Shown piece after piece: positions 13,301-25,300 of a DNA stretch of 64,000 bases (positions are counted from its first letter, which is position 1; every line of letters starts with the position of its first letter). The stretch covers positions 44,834,767-44,898,766 of the forward strand of contig NC_086251.1 of the NCBI RefSeq assembly GCF_021018805.1, read 5' to 3'. The stretch comes from Prinia subflava. Its lineage: Eukaryota; Chordata; Aves; Passeriformes; Cisticolidae. The notes under the pieces were generated by a model, which ran no database searches, was not told the DNA's origin, and saw only the letters and a list, made by a program, of their open reading frames with translations. The position numbers were made by a program, and so were the translations under genes.

Positions 13301-16140
13301 TTAATAGTGCAGATGGCAAAACAGCCTGTGAAAGCAGGTCTGGTGGGCATTCTGCAAAAGCTAACTCAGTTAAAATTTATCCAAGATGACATAATGTACA
13401 ATTACTACACTGGGAAAGTCTATTAAAATTTCACACGTTAAATCTCTCCTTCTCTTTTAATTAGAATTTTCCAAGATAAAATAGAAGATGTGTACCTCCC
13501 TGAACCCAACAGGAAAGATCAAGGATAAACATGCATGATGCATGAAACTCCTTTGTGCTCAACGTGTTCAGGTTAGGAAGAATGTGTTAAAGTGATTGTG
13601 TGGAAAAGACATGTCTGGGAATGAATTTTCATTGTGAAGCAACAGTGGCACTGAGATGTTCTGCCTGCACATGCACACCCACCCACTCTGCCTGTTACAT
13701 TATTCAGTGTGTGTGCTGCTTTCCTGAGCACTGCAAGGGAAGTGAATTCCTCTTTTTCTTAGGACTAAGTATTCATTTTCCAAAAGACTTCAAAGTTTTA
13801 ACCTCATTTACCACTGAATTTTCCAGGGGATGCAAATTTTATTCTTGAAAGAGTCCATAGAGCAGATTAATCTGGATTCTCATTCTGATGCCCAGTGATG
13901 TTTATGGATATTATTGTACTGAAAAATCAAGAAGCAATCCCTTTTTATTCTATATAAATTTGAGTTATTTTTTTTTCCTTGTTTTCCTTTTTTTTTTCCT
14001 TCTGGCCCTGTGAATGCTGTATTCCCTGCCATGAAATGAGCTAACTTGACAAGGGAATTGGGAAATGTGTTCAGAAAACTCTTTTGTAAACCACTCTGGA
14101 AGAAGATGCAGTGACTGAAGTAGAAAACATGGGTTTCAGCTTTTTAATTGTGAGAAGGGAACCCAAGTTGGGTGCTTCCCATATAACTTCTGCTGTTGTA
14201 AGTGTATTGTCAAAGAGATCTTGGCCTACTTATGAACAACAATTTTTGAATGAACTTTCCTTGTGTGTAAATGCTTGCTGGAAAAGGCTGTGCAGGGATG
14301 CCGAACTTATGAACAAAATGTCTATGCATCTCAAAATTCCTGAACCATTAAACAAGATTTGTAAATAATTGTTAGAGCTGAGTGCTTAAATTGTATATGA
14401 AGTGTTACTGGCCTCCTATATTTCCCAGAGAAAAGTAGTATTTGACATTTATGCATTTGATTATCCACTGAAACTACTATTGCAAGGCCTAAATATTCTT
14501 AGATTGGTGATAAAAAACCGCAAGATATTTTGTATAGGACTCATTCTTCCATTTTTATCTGTAAAAGAAGTAAAGAGCTTTTTAGGAACTCTATATGAGC
14601 AAAGTAATCTGAGTCAATATTCAACCCCAAAGGCTAGAGCATAGTTCAGAACATACTATAACAGTTTTTTGATGACTGAGAATAGGTATTTTTCCTTTTT
14701 AAAAAAAAAATATTTTGGTACAAGGTACCTAGCACACCATAGGACATAAAAAATAAAAGCAAAATATTTTCTGATTTCATGTTCTATATAAAATCTTTTG
14801 GGGATGGTTTCAGAATAGTACAAATAAATCCAAAAGGTCAAACATTTTATGCCACTTCTTTGATTTAAACTTCATTGCACTGTGCAGCTGAAAGAGTGCA
14901 CATATGTCTACAAACTTCTCCTGTCCAAATACAAGCACTATAAAATTTCCATTTAAAGTAATCCACTTGATAGGCATTACTTAATCAAAGGGTACCAGCT
15001 GTGGTATTTAAAATAGCAGATCCATATTCAAGTAAGATGACAGATTTACTTTCTGTCTTTTCAAAGACTACATTCCATTTATTGTAAAAATTTTACAGTC
15101 ACTAAGCTGTTAAATTGCCAATACAGAAGCTACCTTTAGCTAAAGTTCTTCATGCTAAAAATTAAAAGGAACTATTCATAAATTCATCAGGTTAAACTTG
15201 ATCACATTCAGTATTTTTGTAACTTCAACAGGAAAAATCTATTTAAAACTACAGAAATATTATTGTTACTTGAAGAAACAGGGAGATGTCAGTTCAAAAA
15301 CATATTATTTCACAAAAATATTATGCCCTTGTCAGTGAAGTTTCACAGCATATTTCATCACAGTAATTTAACCACTGGAAGTTTGCTTTGGATTGCAGTA
15401 AAAAAAAAAAATATTACTCTTCTCCTATGACTGTTAGTTTGTTTGTTACTAACAAGAGTTTTACTTGACCAGATACAGCCTTTTCCACACATCTCTTATA
15501 AACCTGAGCCCAAAGAGTGCATAGTATACATTTCAGTTGATAACTCCACTGTTAATTGAGAATGCAATTTCCATTTCTTTCTTCAGCCAATTGCTCTTGT
15601 TGAGTTCTATCCTTTTTAATTTTGTACTGTAGGAAAATAAGAGATCATCCTGCTGGCTAGCTTTCACTGCTTTGCATGAACTTGTAGAATCACAGTCAAA
15701 GCTGTAGAATGTGTAGAACAAAAAGGATAACAAAGAGTGGGGAATATCCTGTCTTTATGGGCATGTTCTACACATCAATCTGTCAGGCTGAATCATTTCC
15801 ACAGCTGTGTGAAAAATTCACAGTGACTCATTCTGCAATGATCTAATTTTTTCTGCTTATGAGAGACTTCTTACCATTACTAATATTTTTATTAGATATC
15901 TACTTTAAATTATCCAATTAATTACTATTCCTTAATTTTAATAGCTTGGCCATTAAACCCTCTTGTCTTGTAGCAAATGCAGAGTAGCCATCAGTCAGTA
16001 GTCTTGCTTACCCTGAATATTTGCTTTCTGTGGGAGCCTAAGTGCAGTGAACAAAAGAACTATTCAAACCTGTCAAAATCTGTCCCATGTTATATTTGTA
16101 ATTTAAACTGTTAGATGTGATTTGTCAATTAAGTTGCACA
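10341..16140. other. Noncoding stretch, no gene recognised
   Basis: Includes a modestly CpG-richer patch at 11420-11520 (CGAT, GCGC-like and CACG words), an AG-rich run at 11160-11176, and T-rich tracts near 13968-13999. Short open frames on both strands lack recognisable products. Confidence 0.5.
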
Positions 16141-16149
16141 AAATTGCTA

Positions 16150-16184
16150 CCAATCTCTGATTGGCTGTCTTAGGGAATATAAAG
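16150..16184 (+). promoter_or_regulatory. Inverted CCAAT pair next to a TATA-like box
   Basis: CCAAT at 16150-16154 and its inverse ATTGG at 16160-16164 are separated by 5 bases. A TATAAAG box follows at 16178-16184, then a G-run. The elements are those of a TATA promoter pointing rightwards. However, CCAAT boxes normally lie farther upstream, and no gene is recognised downstream. It could equally be an enhancer or a chance cluster. Confidence 0.2.
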
Positions 16185-18838
16185 GGGGCAAAAGCTTGAT
16201 TCATGTAAACAGATTTTAAAATGGGAAAGCATATCTGAAGAGATACACTTCTACCTCTATTTCTCAGTTGTTACAATTGTGAAGGTGAAATAATCATTTA
16301 CTGCTTATTTTTAAAATAGTCTTCCAGAATTAAAATAAGTAAATTAAAGTCATAACATCCCTACTAATATAGTACATCATTCCTACATTTAGGAAAATTT
16401 AAGTATACAATATTTTGAAGCGTTTTATGTTGTTGAAGGTCATACAAAGTCAGTGAAAGATTAGGAAAGCAAATCCTTGAAAAAGAACACAAGAGGGTTT
16501 TCTCACACATCTGAAGCTTGGACCTATTTTCTCAATATGCTCCAAAAGTATCAAAACCTCATCCAAGTTTTATATGCCAGAGAAGGATTCAGATGAAATC
16601 TGGCAAAATTTTGCTCTGCATTTTTCAGGTTCAGTGAAGCTTGAAGTTCCAAACAGTTTTCATGAGGGAACTCTTTTTTTTTTTTTGGTTTTTTTTGGGG
16701 TTTTTTTGTGATGATGATAATAAAAGTTAAACAACTCCAATAATGTTCATTTTTTAATAAAATCAATATCTTCTGTAGCGACCCACTTGATCAATGTTAC
16801 TCTAAAACAAACCATTTACCTTAAGAAATTAATAATATTTTAGATTGCTTTCTTTGTTCCATTGTTGGCACTTAAATTATCATGTAAAATGGTTAGCTAA
16901 AGCTGATCTAGATAATTAAATAGGTAGAAAGCTTAAAAAAAACACAATCATAAATAAAAATGAAATTTCTCTGGTAAGATCCAGATTCCTTGCATTGACC
17001 AATCTACACAAGTATGTTGTAGAATTAAAATCTTTTTCCTTATGAATGCATTAATTTCTATTGATTAACTTCCCTCAAGGGTTCTCTCGTTTCAGAACAA
17101 ATTTTCTAAAAAAGTGGCTGTGTCAAAATCACACATTAAAACATTCTAAATATGTCATAGTATTGCTGAAAAGAGGAAACACATACACACTTGCCAAGTT
17201 CCAAAACTAGAATGCTCCAGATACAGGTTAACTGGAATTTTACTTTTTGAAACAGGATTCAGTTTACCAAAGTCCCCTAGAAAATAGCACCCAGTTATGA
17301 AGCATCTGTCATTCAAACCCTGGCTTGTCTCACAGGCTGAAATGCATCAAGAGGAAAGGCGGAAATTGGGTGGATACTCAGCAACTTGGTAGGTCCAGAT
17401 TCCACCAAACTGAGAATGTGTTGTCTACTACCATTTATTTCAATAATGTAGCTGTTTTGGTTTTAGTGTTACATTATATTTATGCAAGACATAAAATATT
17501 GTCCTGATATTAGAATCTGTAGGGCTTTTGCTTTGCTTGTTTTTCTGATTGTTTTCTAAGGGTTTTACAACAACAGTCTGGACCATAATTGAAATTATTG
17601 ATGTGTTTAAATGTGGTGCAGATATTGGCATAGAAAAGATGATTGTTAAATTCTTGAAAGTTTAGCTGTATCCTGGTCATGCATGAACACAGTGGTCTGC
17701 AAGGCCAGGTTCTAGCAAAACTGGAGGTCTGTGATTTTAATCTCAGACAAACAGACATTTTGCATTATACAGCTTTAGGTAAGACAGTGTTTATCTACAG
17801 GACGCAGGAGCATTCCTCAGCTCCAGGGTTTAAGTTCTAAATCATGTCCCAGCCTGATTCTGGGATGAGATCACTTCTGTTCCTGAATGTTTTCCATAGA
17901 AAGGAAATTTTGGCTTTTAAACTGACTGAAATTAGATGACTGCTGTGGCTGAAGGAAGAACAAGTATCTGGTATATGTATACCACTAGATAATCCCACGA
18001 GTTGACCTAAAAGGGTATTCACAGACATCATAATCTATGCTTGTTTAGGTTAGCAACAAAAAAAGTCTCACAAGTTTTGATATTATTTGAAAAGATCAGT
18101 GCACCACCATTTGTTTAATCAGAGGCGATATTAAAAGATCTAGCACACAATGACTAATAGTTTATGAAATTCATCACAATAGCTGTGGTTTCTTTCCTTA
18201 CTATGGGTAAATTTGTTTAATTAAAAAATTAATTAATAATAACATTTGTAGCCATCTTCTGATCTAGAAGTTCAGTTATCTACCTTTTACATTCTTACTG
18301 ATGTGAATCTAATCTTTATCTGAATCATACTAAGGCACATTTGCACAAATTTTCCCATGACATGGAAGTCAACAGCTATAGCATGATTTATGCTATTTTG
18401 TCTTTTATTTTCAAAGAATGGCATTATCACTAATCCCTCATGTTCTATTAAAAAAAGGTATTAAGAAAAGACTTCAAGTAGTCATTCCTGTGTTTTGTAA
18501 AATGTCTTTCTTCTTTTCTCTTCCAATAGTATTTACAATCATTTTGTGCTCTCTATTTCATAAACATTTCTTGACCCTTGTGTGGCACAGTAACACCATT
18601 ATTGATTACAGAGTAACTTAATTTAACGTGAATAATTATATTCCAGAACAATTAAAAGAAGTATGTAAGAGCTATGAATATTAAATGACAGTGAAATGGA
18701 AATTTCTTTAACAATCAATTTTTATTGAAGTTATATTCAATAACCAACCTAACAAATTTACCATTTATATTCAGCAGAATAAGTCTTGTATGTATTATGT
18801 TTGTTATCCAGTTACTAAAGACACATTTCCTCAGGGAT
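16185..18838. other. Unique AT-rich noncoding stretch
   Basis: Contains T-runs interrupted by G at 16674-16708. Otherwise unremarkable sequence with no recognised gene. Confidence 0.55.
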
Positions 18839-18854
18839 GGGGGGGGGGGGGGGG
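18839..18854 (+). repeat. Poly-G run of 16
   Basis: An uninterrupted run of 16 G, the only long G homopolymer in the window, preceded closely by another GGG. Such runs can form G-quadruplexes and are prone to slippage and sequencing error, so the exact length is uncertain. Confidence 0.9.
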
Positions 18855-19199
18855 TTTAAAGTTTGATCTAGTTTTGTTTTATTAATTTCATAAAAATTTG
18901 AATGAGAATAAACTTTTGCTTTTTCTGTCAGAAGCTACTGGCTATTTCAGATATCCCAGATGCTCAACAGAGAAGGGAATCTCCATAAATAACAGGGATA
19001 AGTCCTGCGCCACTGAAATCATTGGGAACAATTGTTATTCCTTCAATGTGAGACAATTCAGTCAGGCTTATTAAAAAAAAACCCAACTAGATAGGGGTTT
19101 TTTAAAAAACTTTTTGAAAAGTTCTACTGCCTATTACCTATTTCATTATTCAGTCCTGGATGCAGGAGGATCTAAAAATAAAGGGTAAATCTCATTTGA
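18855..19199. other. Noncoding stretch with possible ancient repeat
   Basis: Around 19012-19060 the sequence CACTGAAATCATTGGGA, followed by a partly inverted CCTTCAATG word, resembles very old dispersed amniote repeats that I recall only loosely. Not assignable with confidence. Confidence 0.15.
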
Positions 19200-19830
19200 C
19201 TTTATCTCCACCACCCCATGAAGAACAGTAGAGATGTGAGGTGAGGTTGCCCATTGCGTCCAGTGGTGTGGGCTGGAAGGTGCCTGCCCAAGGAGGCAGG
19301 TGAAGGTGAAGATGTGCTAAGGAGCACAATCCTGGAACAAGCTGCAGTGATCACTATTTGTCCTGCAGCAACGTGGGCTCTGAGAAAGATTCTGAGGTCT
19401 CAGACATGGTAGAGGCTGAAGGACTATAAATCTTTTATGTATAAAAGACCAATTGGAGAACCTGCAGAGGCAGCTGGCAAAATGTGAAGCAGGGTTGGTG
19501 TTGCTCAAGGCCTCCAGTTAAGTCATGCCTGAGCAGGGTGAATACAGTGCCACAAGGAGGAAAGGACAAGTAAGAACCCTCAGCAGTGCCCTGCACAAAG
19601 CCAGGGGTTTGGGTTCCCCAGTATGTAACTCATCCTGACCCATGGGTTCAATCCCAGCAGGGACATGGCTTTAGGATGTATAAGAGTGTCAAGGACTCAG
19701 TAAGACACAGAACAGTCTGGTCTAACTTTGATGTTAGCCTTACTTCCCTCAACAGGGTAAGGACTAGAGACCTCTGGAGGGCCCTACCAGCTAAAATCAT
19801 GCTGTGGTTCAGCACCCTGTGATAGTAATT
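19200..19830 (+). pseudogene. Unidentified degraded coding-like relic (possibly mobile-element derived)
   Basis: A GC-richer block in an AT-rich setting. On the plus strand, the frame at 19444-19640 is open except for one TAA (19519-19521). It begins with a leucine-rich, heptad-like segment (KDQLENLQRQLAKCEAGLVL) that could form a coiled coil. Another plus frame is open at 19586-19819 (78 codons). CR1 ORF1 proteins contain coiled coils near their N-terminus, so a decayed CR1 5' fragment is one possibility. I cannot align it convincingly, and a host pseudogene or chance are alternatives. Confidence 0.25.
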
Positions 19831-20035
19831 GGGCCAAGATTTTCCTTTTACCACCTCTCTGAAAGCAGATGGAAAAATCACCAAATAACCTTCTTCGAAC
19901 CAAGTAACAGTGTTTGTTATTACATGCAAAAGAAAAAAGCTGAGTCTGCATAATAGTGACAGTTCTACTTGCTAAAACAGTCAGGTCATTAGCTGTGTTT
20001 AGTGATTGACAAACTGGTACTTTTAAGACAATCTC

Positions 20036-20054
20036 TTTTTTTTTTTTTTTTTTT
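20036..20054. repeat. Poly-T run of 19
   Basis: Homopolymer of 19 T. No retrogene or SINE body is recognised on either side, so it is reported only as a simple repeat. Confidence 0.85.
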
Positions 20055-22009
20055 CCAACAGGCATATTAAAGGTATTCTGAAATTGCTATTTGGAAAACT
20101 GATACTGCCTCCAGATTCTTTTCCAGAACACTATCAGGGATTTAACTTATGAATTGTTGCTGACTCCCACTTTGCCAGATTTGACACTCTATAAGACATC
20201 TTCTTTCCTATACCCATTTAAAAACTTAGGGAAATCATAGAGAAACTAAAAGAAAAAGAATGGTATATTGTATGTGACAACAGGTTTAAAGCTCTGAACC
20301 ACCATCAACAGTGAGGATCCAACTCATTCAGATACAATCATTTCTTAGAATACTCAACTAAAGTTTAAGGTAGAGTGAAAATATGGATTAAATTGTATAT
20401 ACTATGTATATTAGGAAGTAGTAGAATATCAAATGTCTATTCAATACAATATACAATTTTGTGACAAATATTTACAACCAATTTGATGATTAGTGATCCT
20501 TTAAATATTGGAGTATCTCTAAAAATTTACAGGCTCTGCAGGCAAATTTCTCAGCTGATTTCGGAAAGTTTGGTAAATCAAAAACATTGGTAGTATTTTC
20601 CCTTTGAGAAGATGACTTTTTCTTCATTTTTGAATTCAAAAATAAAACAATCCACAAACCAAACAAATGCTACCACTTCCTTTCAGACTTAAAGTTTTGT
20701 TTAACACATTTTTTCCAAGGAGAAATAAACCCATATAATTCTAGTTTTCTTGCTCTTTTCAGATGACAAAATATTAATGGCATGCCAATAATATGCCATA
20801 GTCTATTTTACGGGCTATCAATTCTGTCCATTTCGTGGGCACAGAAGTCAAGGAAGAGGACAGCTTTAACTTCAAGGTTGAGCAAATAAAATAAGTTTTC
20901 AATCAAGCAATTTAAACTTCACTTGTCCTAATAGAGTAGTTAGCAGAAAGAATATGAAGCACATAAAAATTGCTTCCTGCCACTCTCGCTGGCTCAGAAT
21001 CTCTGGTGTATGAAGCCAAACTTTAACTATTGACTGTGTGTGTTGAATTGGCTCATGGATAAAGCATTCTAAAAAAAGAGGTTTGACCTGATTTTGACTA
21101 GTGTGTGAGATCTCTCCTTTCAAACTGTCATTTGTTTGGCACTTGTTGGCATTTACTCCAACAGTGAACATCACAAATAATTACTGCCAGTGATTATGAA
21201 TTAGGGATCTTAAAGGTTTTGAGATATTTTTTTGTGTTGCATTATTCCATTGAACAGCAATGTTCTTTATATATTTGTTTTAGTTACGCATCTTTCAAAG
21301 GCAAAAATATCTAATAGTAGCTGATTACCGCATAAAGTAAATGACAGCATAACTTCTATTTATATCTTTGAAATCATTACTTTAAAATATCACTTTTAAA
21401 TACCTGTAGAACTCTCCTTCATGGTGTCAGTCTTAAATCTTCATTCACTATAATTCTATCATCTATTTCTCTCCAAAGAATCTCTTTATTTGCACTCCTC
21501 AAAAGTACATCAATATTATTATTACCTATTTTAAAGTACCGCCTGGAGGATGAACCAAGATTTGGGCTTCAGAGACTTAGATTCTCCACAAGTACCAATA
21601 AACAAAAGTTCTTTTACTAGACGTTTACACAGATTAGAGAAATAAATGTTGAAGAGAAAGGTAATATTATATTATTTGGGGAAGGAAAAAAAGGATTTAT
21701 TCCAGATCACACCAGGAGAATGTGATGCAAACCCTTGTAGTCTTCAGAAAGCACCCAAGCTCTCCCAGTCTATTTTATTGCCTCTAAATTTAAAGCTAAC
21801 CACATGGTATGATCTTTAGTTCATGTTACCCTCAAACCAAGGGGAACACACTTGTGTGTTTGTATAGATAACTATGTGATTACTCAGAGGAAGTAAGGAT
21901 AGGGCCTTCATATTAGATGTTCTTGGCAGCTTTTCACGTTCCCTTTAAAATAGCTGTGGCCACTCTTCCTCAAACTGCTTACCTCTGTATTATTGTCTGT
22001 GTGATTTTT
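20055..22009. other. Unique AT-rich noncoding stretch
   Basis: No recognised gene. The minus-strand frame at 20899-21174 (91 codons, real ATG, hydrophobic stretch near its C-terminal end) is the most protein-like open frame here. It matches nothing I recognise and may be chance. Confidence 0.45.
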
Positions 22010-22482
22010 GAACCTGGTTGAGCCTCAGCGCTCTCTTCTTCTGGCCTTGAACGGCAAACACGTATCTAGAACGCATTTATCTAAATCAAAACACACAGGG
22101 CCTCTCTCTCTGAGCGTGCCTCGCAAGTTTAATCCTGAAGGCAGCTACCAAAGCATTGCAGAAGACACAGGTAGTGCTGTACTGATGACAGGTAGTTTTT
22201 ACCTGTTATGAACAAATGTATATCCATCCCTACTGTGTAGGGAATGGCTGAGTTCCCTCACCCCCACCAGCCATGGGTTATGCTGCAAGGCTCAGGTGGT
22301 GCCTTCAAGTCACATTGTTTTTGAAGAAAAGCTCCAGCATAGCCCTGCCTTTCTCTGGCACAGAGTTGATGGAAGAACCATCACTGCTTCTCAAAGATAT
22401 AATTAGGAGATGGAACCTTTCCCACAGAGAGCTGCCAACTCATCCCCCACCACACCAGTATCATGTGCTGTGTAAAGTGTGA
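22010..22482. other. CpG-richer patch with two short plus-strand open frames
   Basis: Six CpG dinucleotides fall within about 100 bases (22029-22125), well above the sparse background. Plus-strand frames at 22008-22211 and 22273-22482 are open for 67 and 69 codons. Neither is recognised. A small methylation-protected regulatory element, a recently inserted sequence, or an exon of an unknown transcript would all fit. Confidence 0.25.
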
Positions 22483-23331
22483 CACTTTAGCACCACCCTT
22501 CTTCACATTGATTCCAGTAGCCAAATAATTGAGGCAAGTTCAATGAGTTTCCCAGCAATAAAAATTATTTTATTTTCATAGCACGCTAAATTAAAAATTA
22601 TTTTTCTAATCAGGTATTTCAGAAATGGTGGACAAATGTTCAGTAGTTACAACACAGGGCTCTGATAGCAGGATGAGATTCATCATATGCTGAACATTCC
22701 TGTATTGAACACTAAAAACAATTTTTAAAAGGCATTAAATTTGAGGACAGATTTCTTATTATTATTATTCACTCTCTCCAGGTTCCCCTATGGTATAATC
22801 ATAGTTCCCTGTGTCCAGGTAGGTAAAAACTTCTCAGACACTCATACAAACCATTTTTAGAAACTGTAGAGCTGGCCAGTCATAAAGGGACCACAATATG
22901 AAGGAAAAAAAAAAAAAAGAAAAGTTGTAAGACGTAAATATTTCTTGCAGTATAGTACATACATAAGACAGTTTCTATACATTCATCCCTGAAGGAGATG
23001 CATCCTAAAACTGATAGAAACTGTGTATTTCTACTCTAACCTGCTAAAACAGAGCTGGATACAGGGTTCCAAGTGTACTTATTATTGAAGATAACTGCAG
23101 ATTGTACATTATTAAATTTTATCTCTTTCAAAGTTCAAGACAAAATTTGAGGAAACTTCTTAGTGCTTATGTATATTGATAGCAGTTCTTGACTGTAAAC
23201 TTCACCCGTAAAATGACATTTTAACCCTATAAAATGACAGCTAAACAGGCAGTAAAATAATATGCCTCAGGATATGTCTAGCAATGCATAGATCTGGAAA
23301 AGTGAACCTATTTTATAAAAGGAAAAGCACA
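22483..23331. other. Noncoding stretch
   Basis: AT-rich, with a 14-A run at 22905-22918. Nothing else recognised. Confidence 0.55.
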
Positions 23332-23507
23332 GTGTTTTGTTGTTTTGGTTTGGTTTTTTTGTTTGTTTGTTTGTTTGTTTGTTTTGTTGTTTGTTTTTGG
23401 TTTTGGTTTTTTTTTTGTTTTTTTGGTTGTTTGGTTGGGTTTTTTTGTTGTTTTGTTGTTGTTGTTGTTGTTGTTGTTGTTTTGGTTTTTTGGTTTTTTG
23501 TTTTTAA
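23332..23507 (+). repeat. TTTG/TTG low-complexity tract
   Basis: About 175 bases built almost only of T and G: imperfect TTTG units, T-runs, then a clean TTG run at about 23453-23480. The 90-110 codon open frames in it on both strands are artefacts of the missing A and C and should not be read as proteins. Confidence 0.9.
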
Positions 23508-24879
23508 AGGAAAAAGTTTTAAGTATTTTTGTCCTGAGATTTTTTTTACGCCTTCTGGGAGATTGGCACTATATACTAACTTGTAGCCCATGGGGATTTT
23601 GTTTTCCTTTATTTCACTTTGCCTGTGTTATGAACTACTGCTTTTATTACAGAATCTTGGCAGTCAACTTCTTCTAGCAGCTTTTGCTGATCTGTAATAA
23701 GGGATTTTCCCTAAGGGATACCACTTTCAGCTGGTTAATATTTTCTCAAGAGTTGTTTATCTAGGGAGACCAGAAAAGTACTTGTTCCTAAATGCTGTAA
23801 AGATCAGTTGGAGAGCAAATCAAAGTGTTTCAAGACTCATTCTGCAGTCTTCATATGCTGGTCATATGATTTATTTCTTTTTGTTTCTAATCAACAGGCA
23901 GGGAAGAGGAGCTATTATTTCAGCTGATTAGTACAACATTATCCTAATGTGCCCAAGCAGTGAGTACATATTAAAATAACCTTTGTAGCAGTCGTTCCAA
24001 GTTTTTGCTATTTTTATACATGAAGGCTAAAAAATGAGTTCACAGTATCTTCTTCAGAAAAAAAGTTTACATGATGTCCTTGCACACAAGAGGGATATCA
24101 TTTCAGGAAGAAGGGGCTGACATTACCTTAGTTAATGCAGAATAATGGAGTCAAGTTATTCATAGTCTACCCAGGACAAGCAATTTAATTACAGAATTCC
24201 AGACAACCTCAAATTCACACAATACAGTAAGAATTCAAAGGTATCAGGAGTAGGGCAGAGCATGGTGATACATTGCCCTTTTTATTCTATTGTAAAACAG
24301 ATAATTTACATTTCCATAAGCACAATACGAGATAAGGTATTAAAATACCAGCATTCATTTCCTATATCTCCATTCATTTCTGTTTCCTCTGCTAGTGGAT
24401 CTTAATGGATGAATCTGATTCCAATGTCCCCACCAGAATCAGCAGCACCTGCCAAACAGAAAATCACATCTCCTCTTTAGTTTGACTACACAGTTTTCTT
24501 TGCTGCCCACTGTTCTACTCATGAACTTCAGCTATTTGAGACAGTTTGACAAAGATTAGTATCCTTCTGCTTTTCAGATATTTAAATACTGGTGATATAA
24601 ACTGTTGATCTTTAATCCTGCCCCAAAGTACAGAGGGTCATTTGTACTCAGTCCTTTCCACTGCTCAGCAAGGCCTTTGATAACACCTCTTGACCAATAT
24701 GTGCCATTTTAAAGGTGAAACCATGTCTTTTCCAAGGCTGTACAGGACAAATGACTGCATACATTTCTTTTTTGTTTTTCCCTGTTTCTAGGAAACATGT
24801 GGTGGGCACAATATAAATTGAGGATTCGCATTTATCTTTCTTCCATTCATCCATGATGTAAGGCACTTACTGTCCACTT
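23508..24879. other. Unique noncoding stretch
   Basis: No repeat, gene or RNA recognised. Open frames are below about 75 codons. Confidence 0.55.
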
Positions 24880-25300
24880 TTTTATTTCTAAGATATTAAA
24901 ACTGTAGTAAGAGAGCACAGCATTAATCTGCATATATTCAGCTTGCTCTCTTGGGTAGCACTACCATTTGTTTTATATCCCTTTAATTAAATCTGTCATT
25001 GCTGAGATTCTTTTTTTAATCAGCAAGATTTTGTGCAAGGTAAATATTCATGTTTTTAAAAAAGGAGTGGGGAGAGAGAGACAGTCCCATCACTTGCATT
25101 TAATCACACTAAACAAGCTCTTTAGACAATTTGTTCTGAAATTCCTCTAATTAGAGCTTGCCCTCCAGGTAATGCTCTGATCTGATTTACCAGTGAGTAT
25201 AAATTAGGGACATTATGTAATTAGCTCTAAGACCACAAATAGAAGGAACAGCTGGGTGGCTTGGAGGGGAAGTAAATAAACAGCTCCCATCAGATTTCTT
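24880..25300. promoter_or_regulatory. Candidate enhancer with TAATTA cluster
   Basis: Dense homeodomain-type cores include a perfect 12-bp palindrome CTCTAATTAGAG at 25145-25156, plus TTTAATTAAA near 24984 and GTAATTAGCTC near 25219. No open frame of note and no repeat. The reading as a cis-regulatory element is inference from motif density; cross-species conservation was not tested. Confidence 0.25.

Noticed and set aside
23284..23677. Three 92-110 codon frames on both strands
   Set aside because: Products of the TTTG/TTG low-complexity tract; the translations are phenylalanine/valine or lysine/threonine runs.
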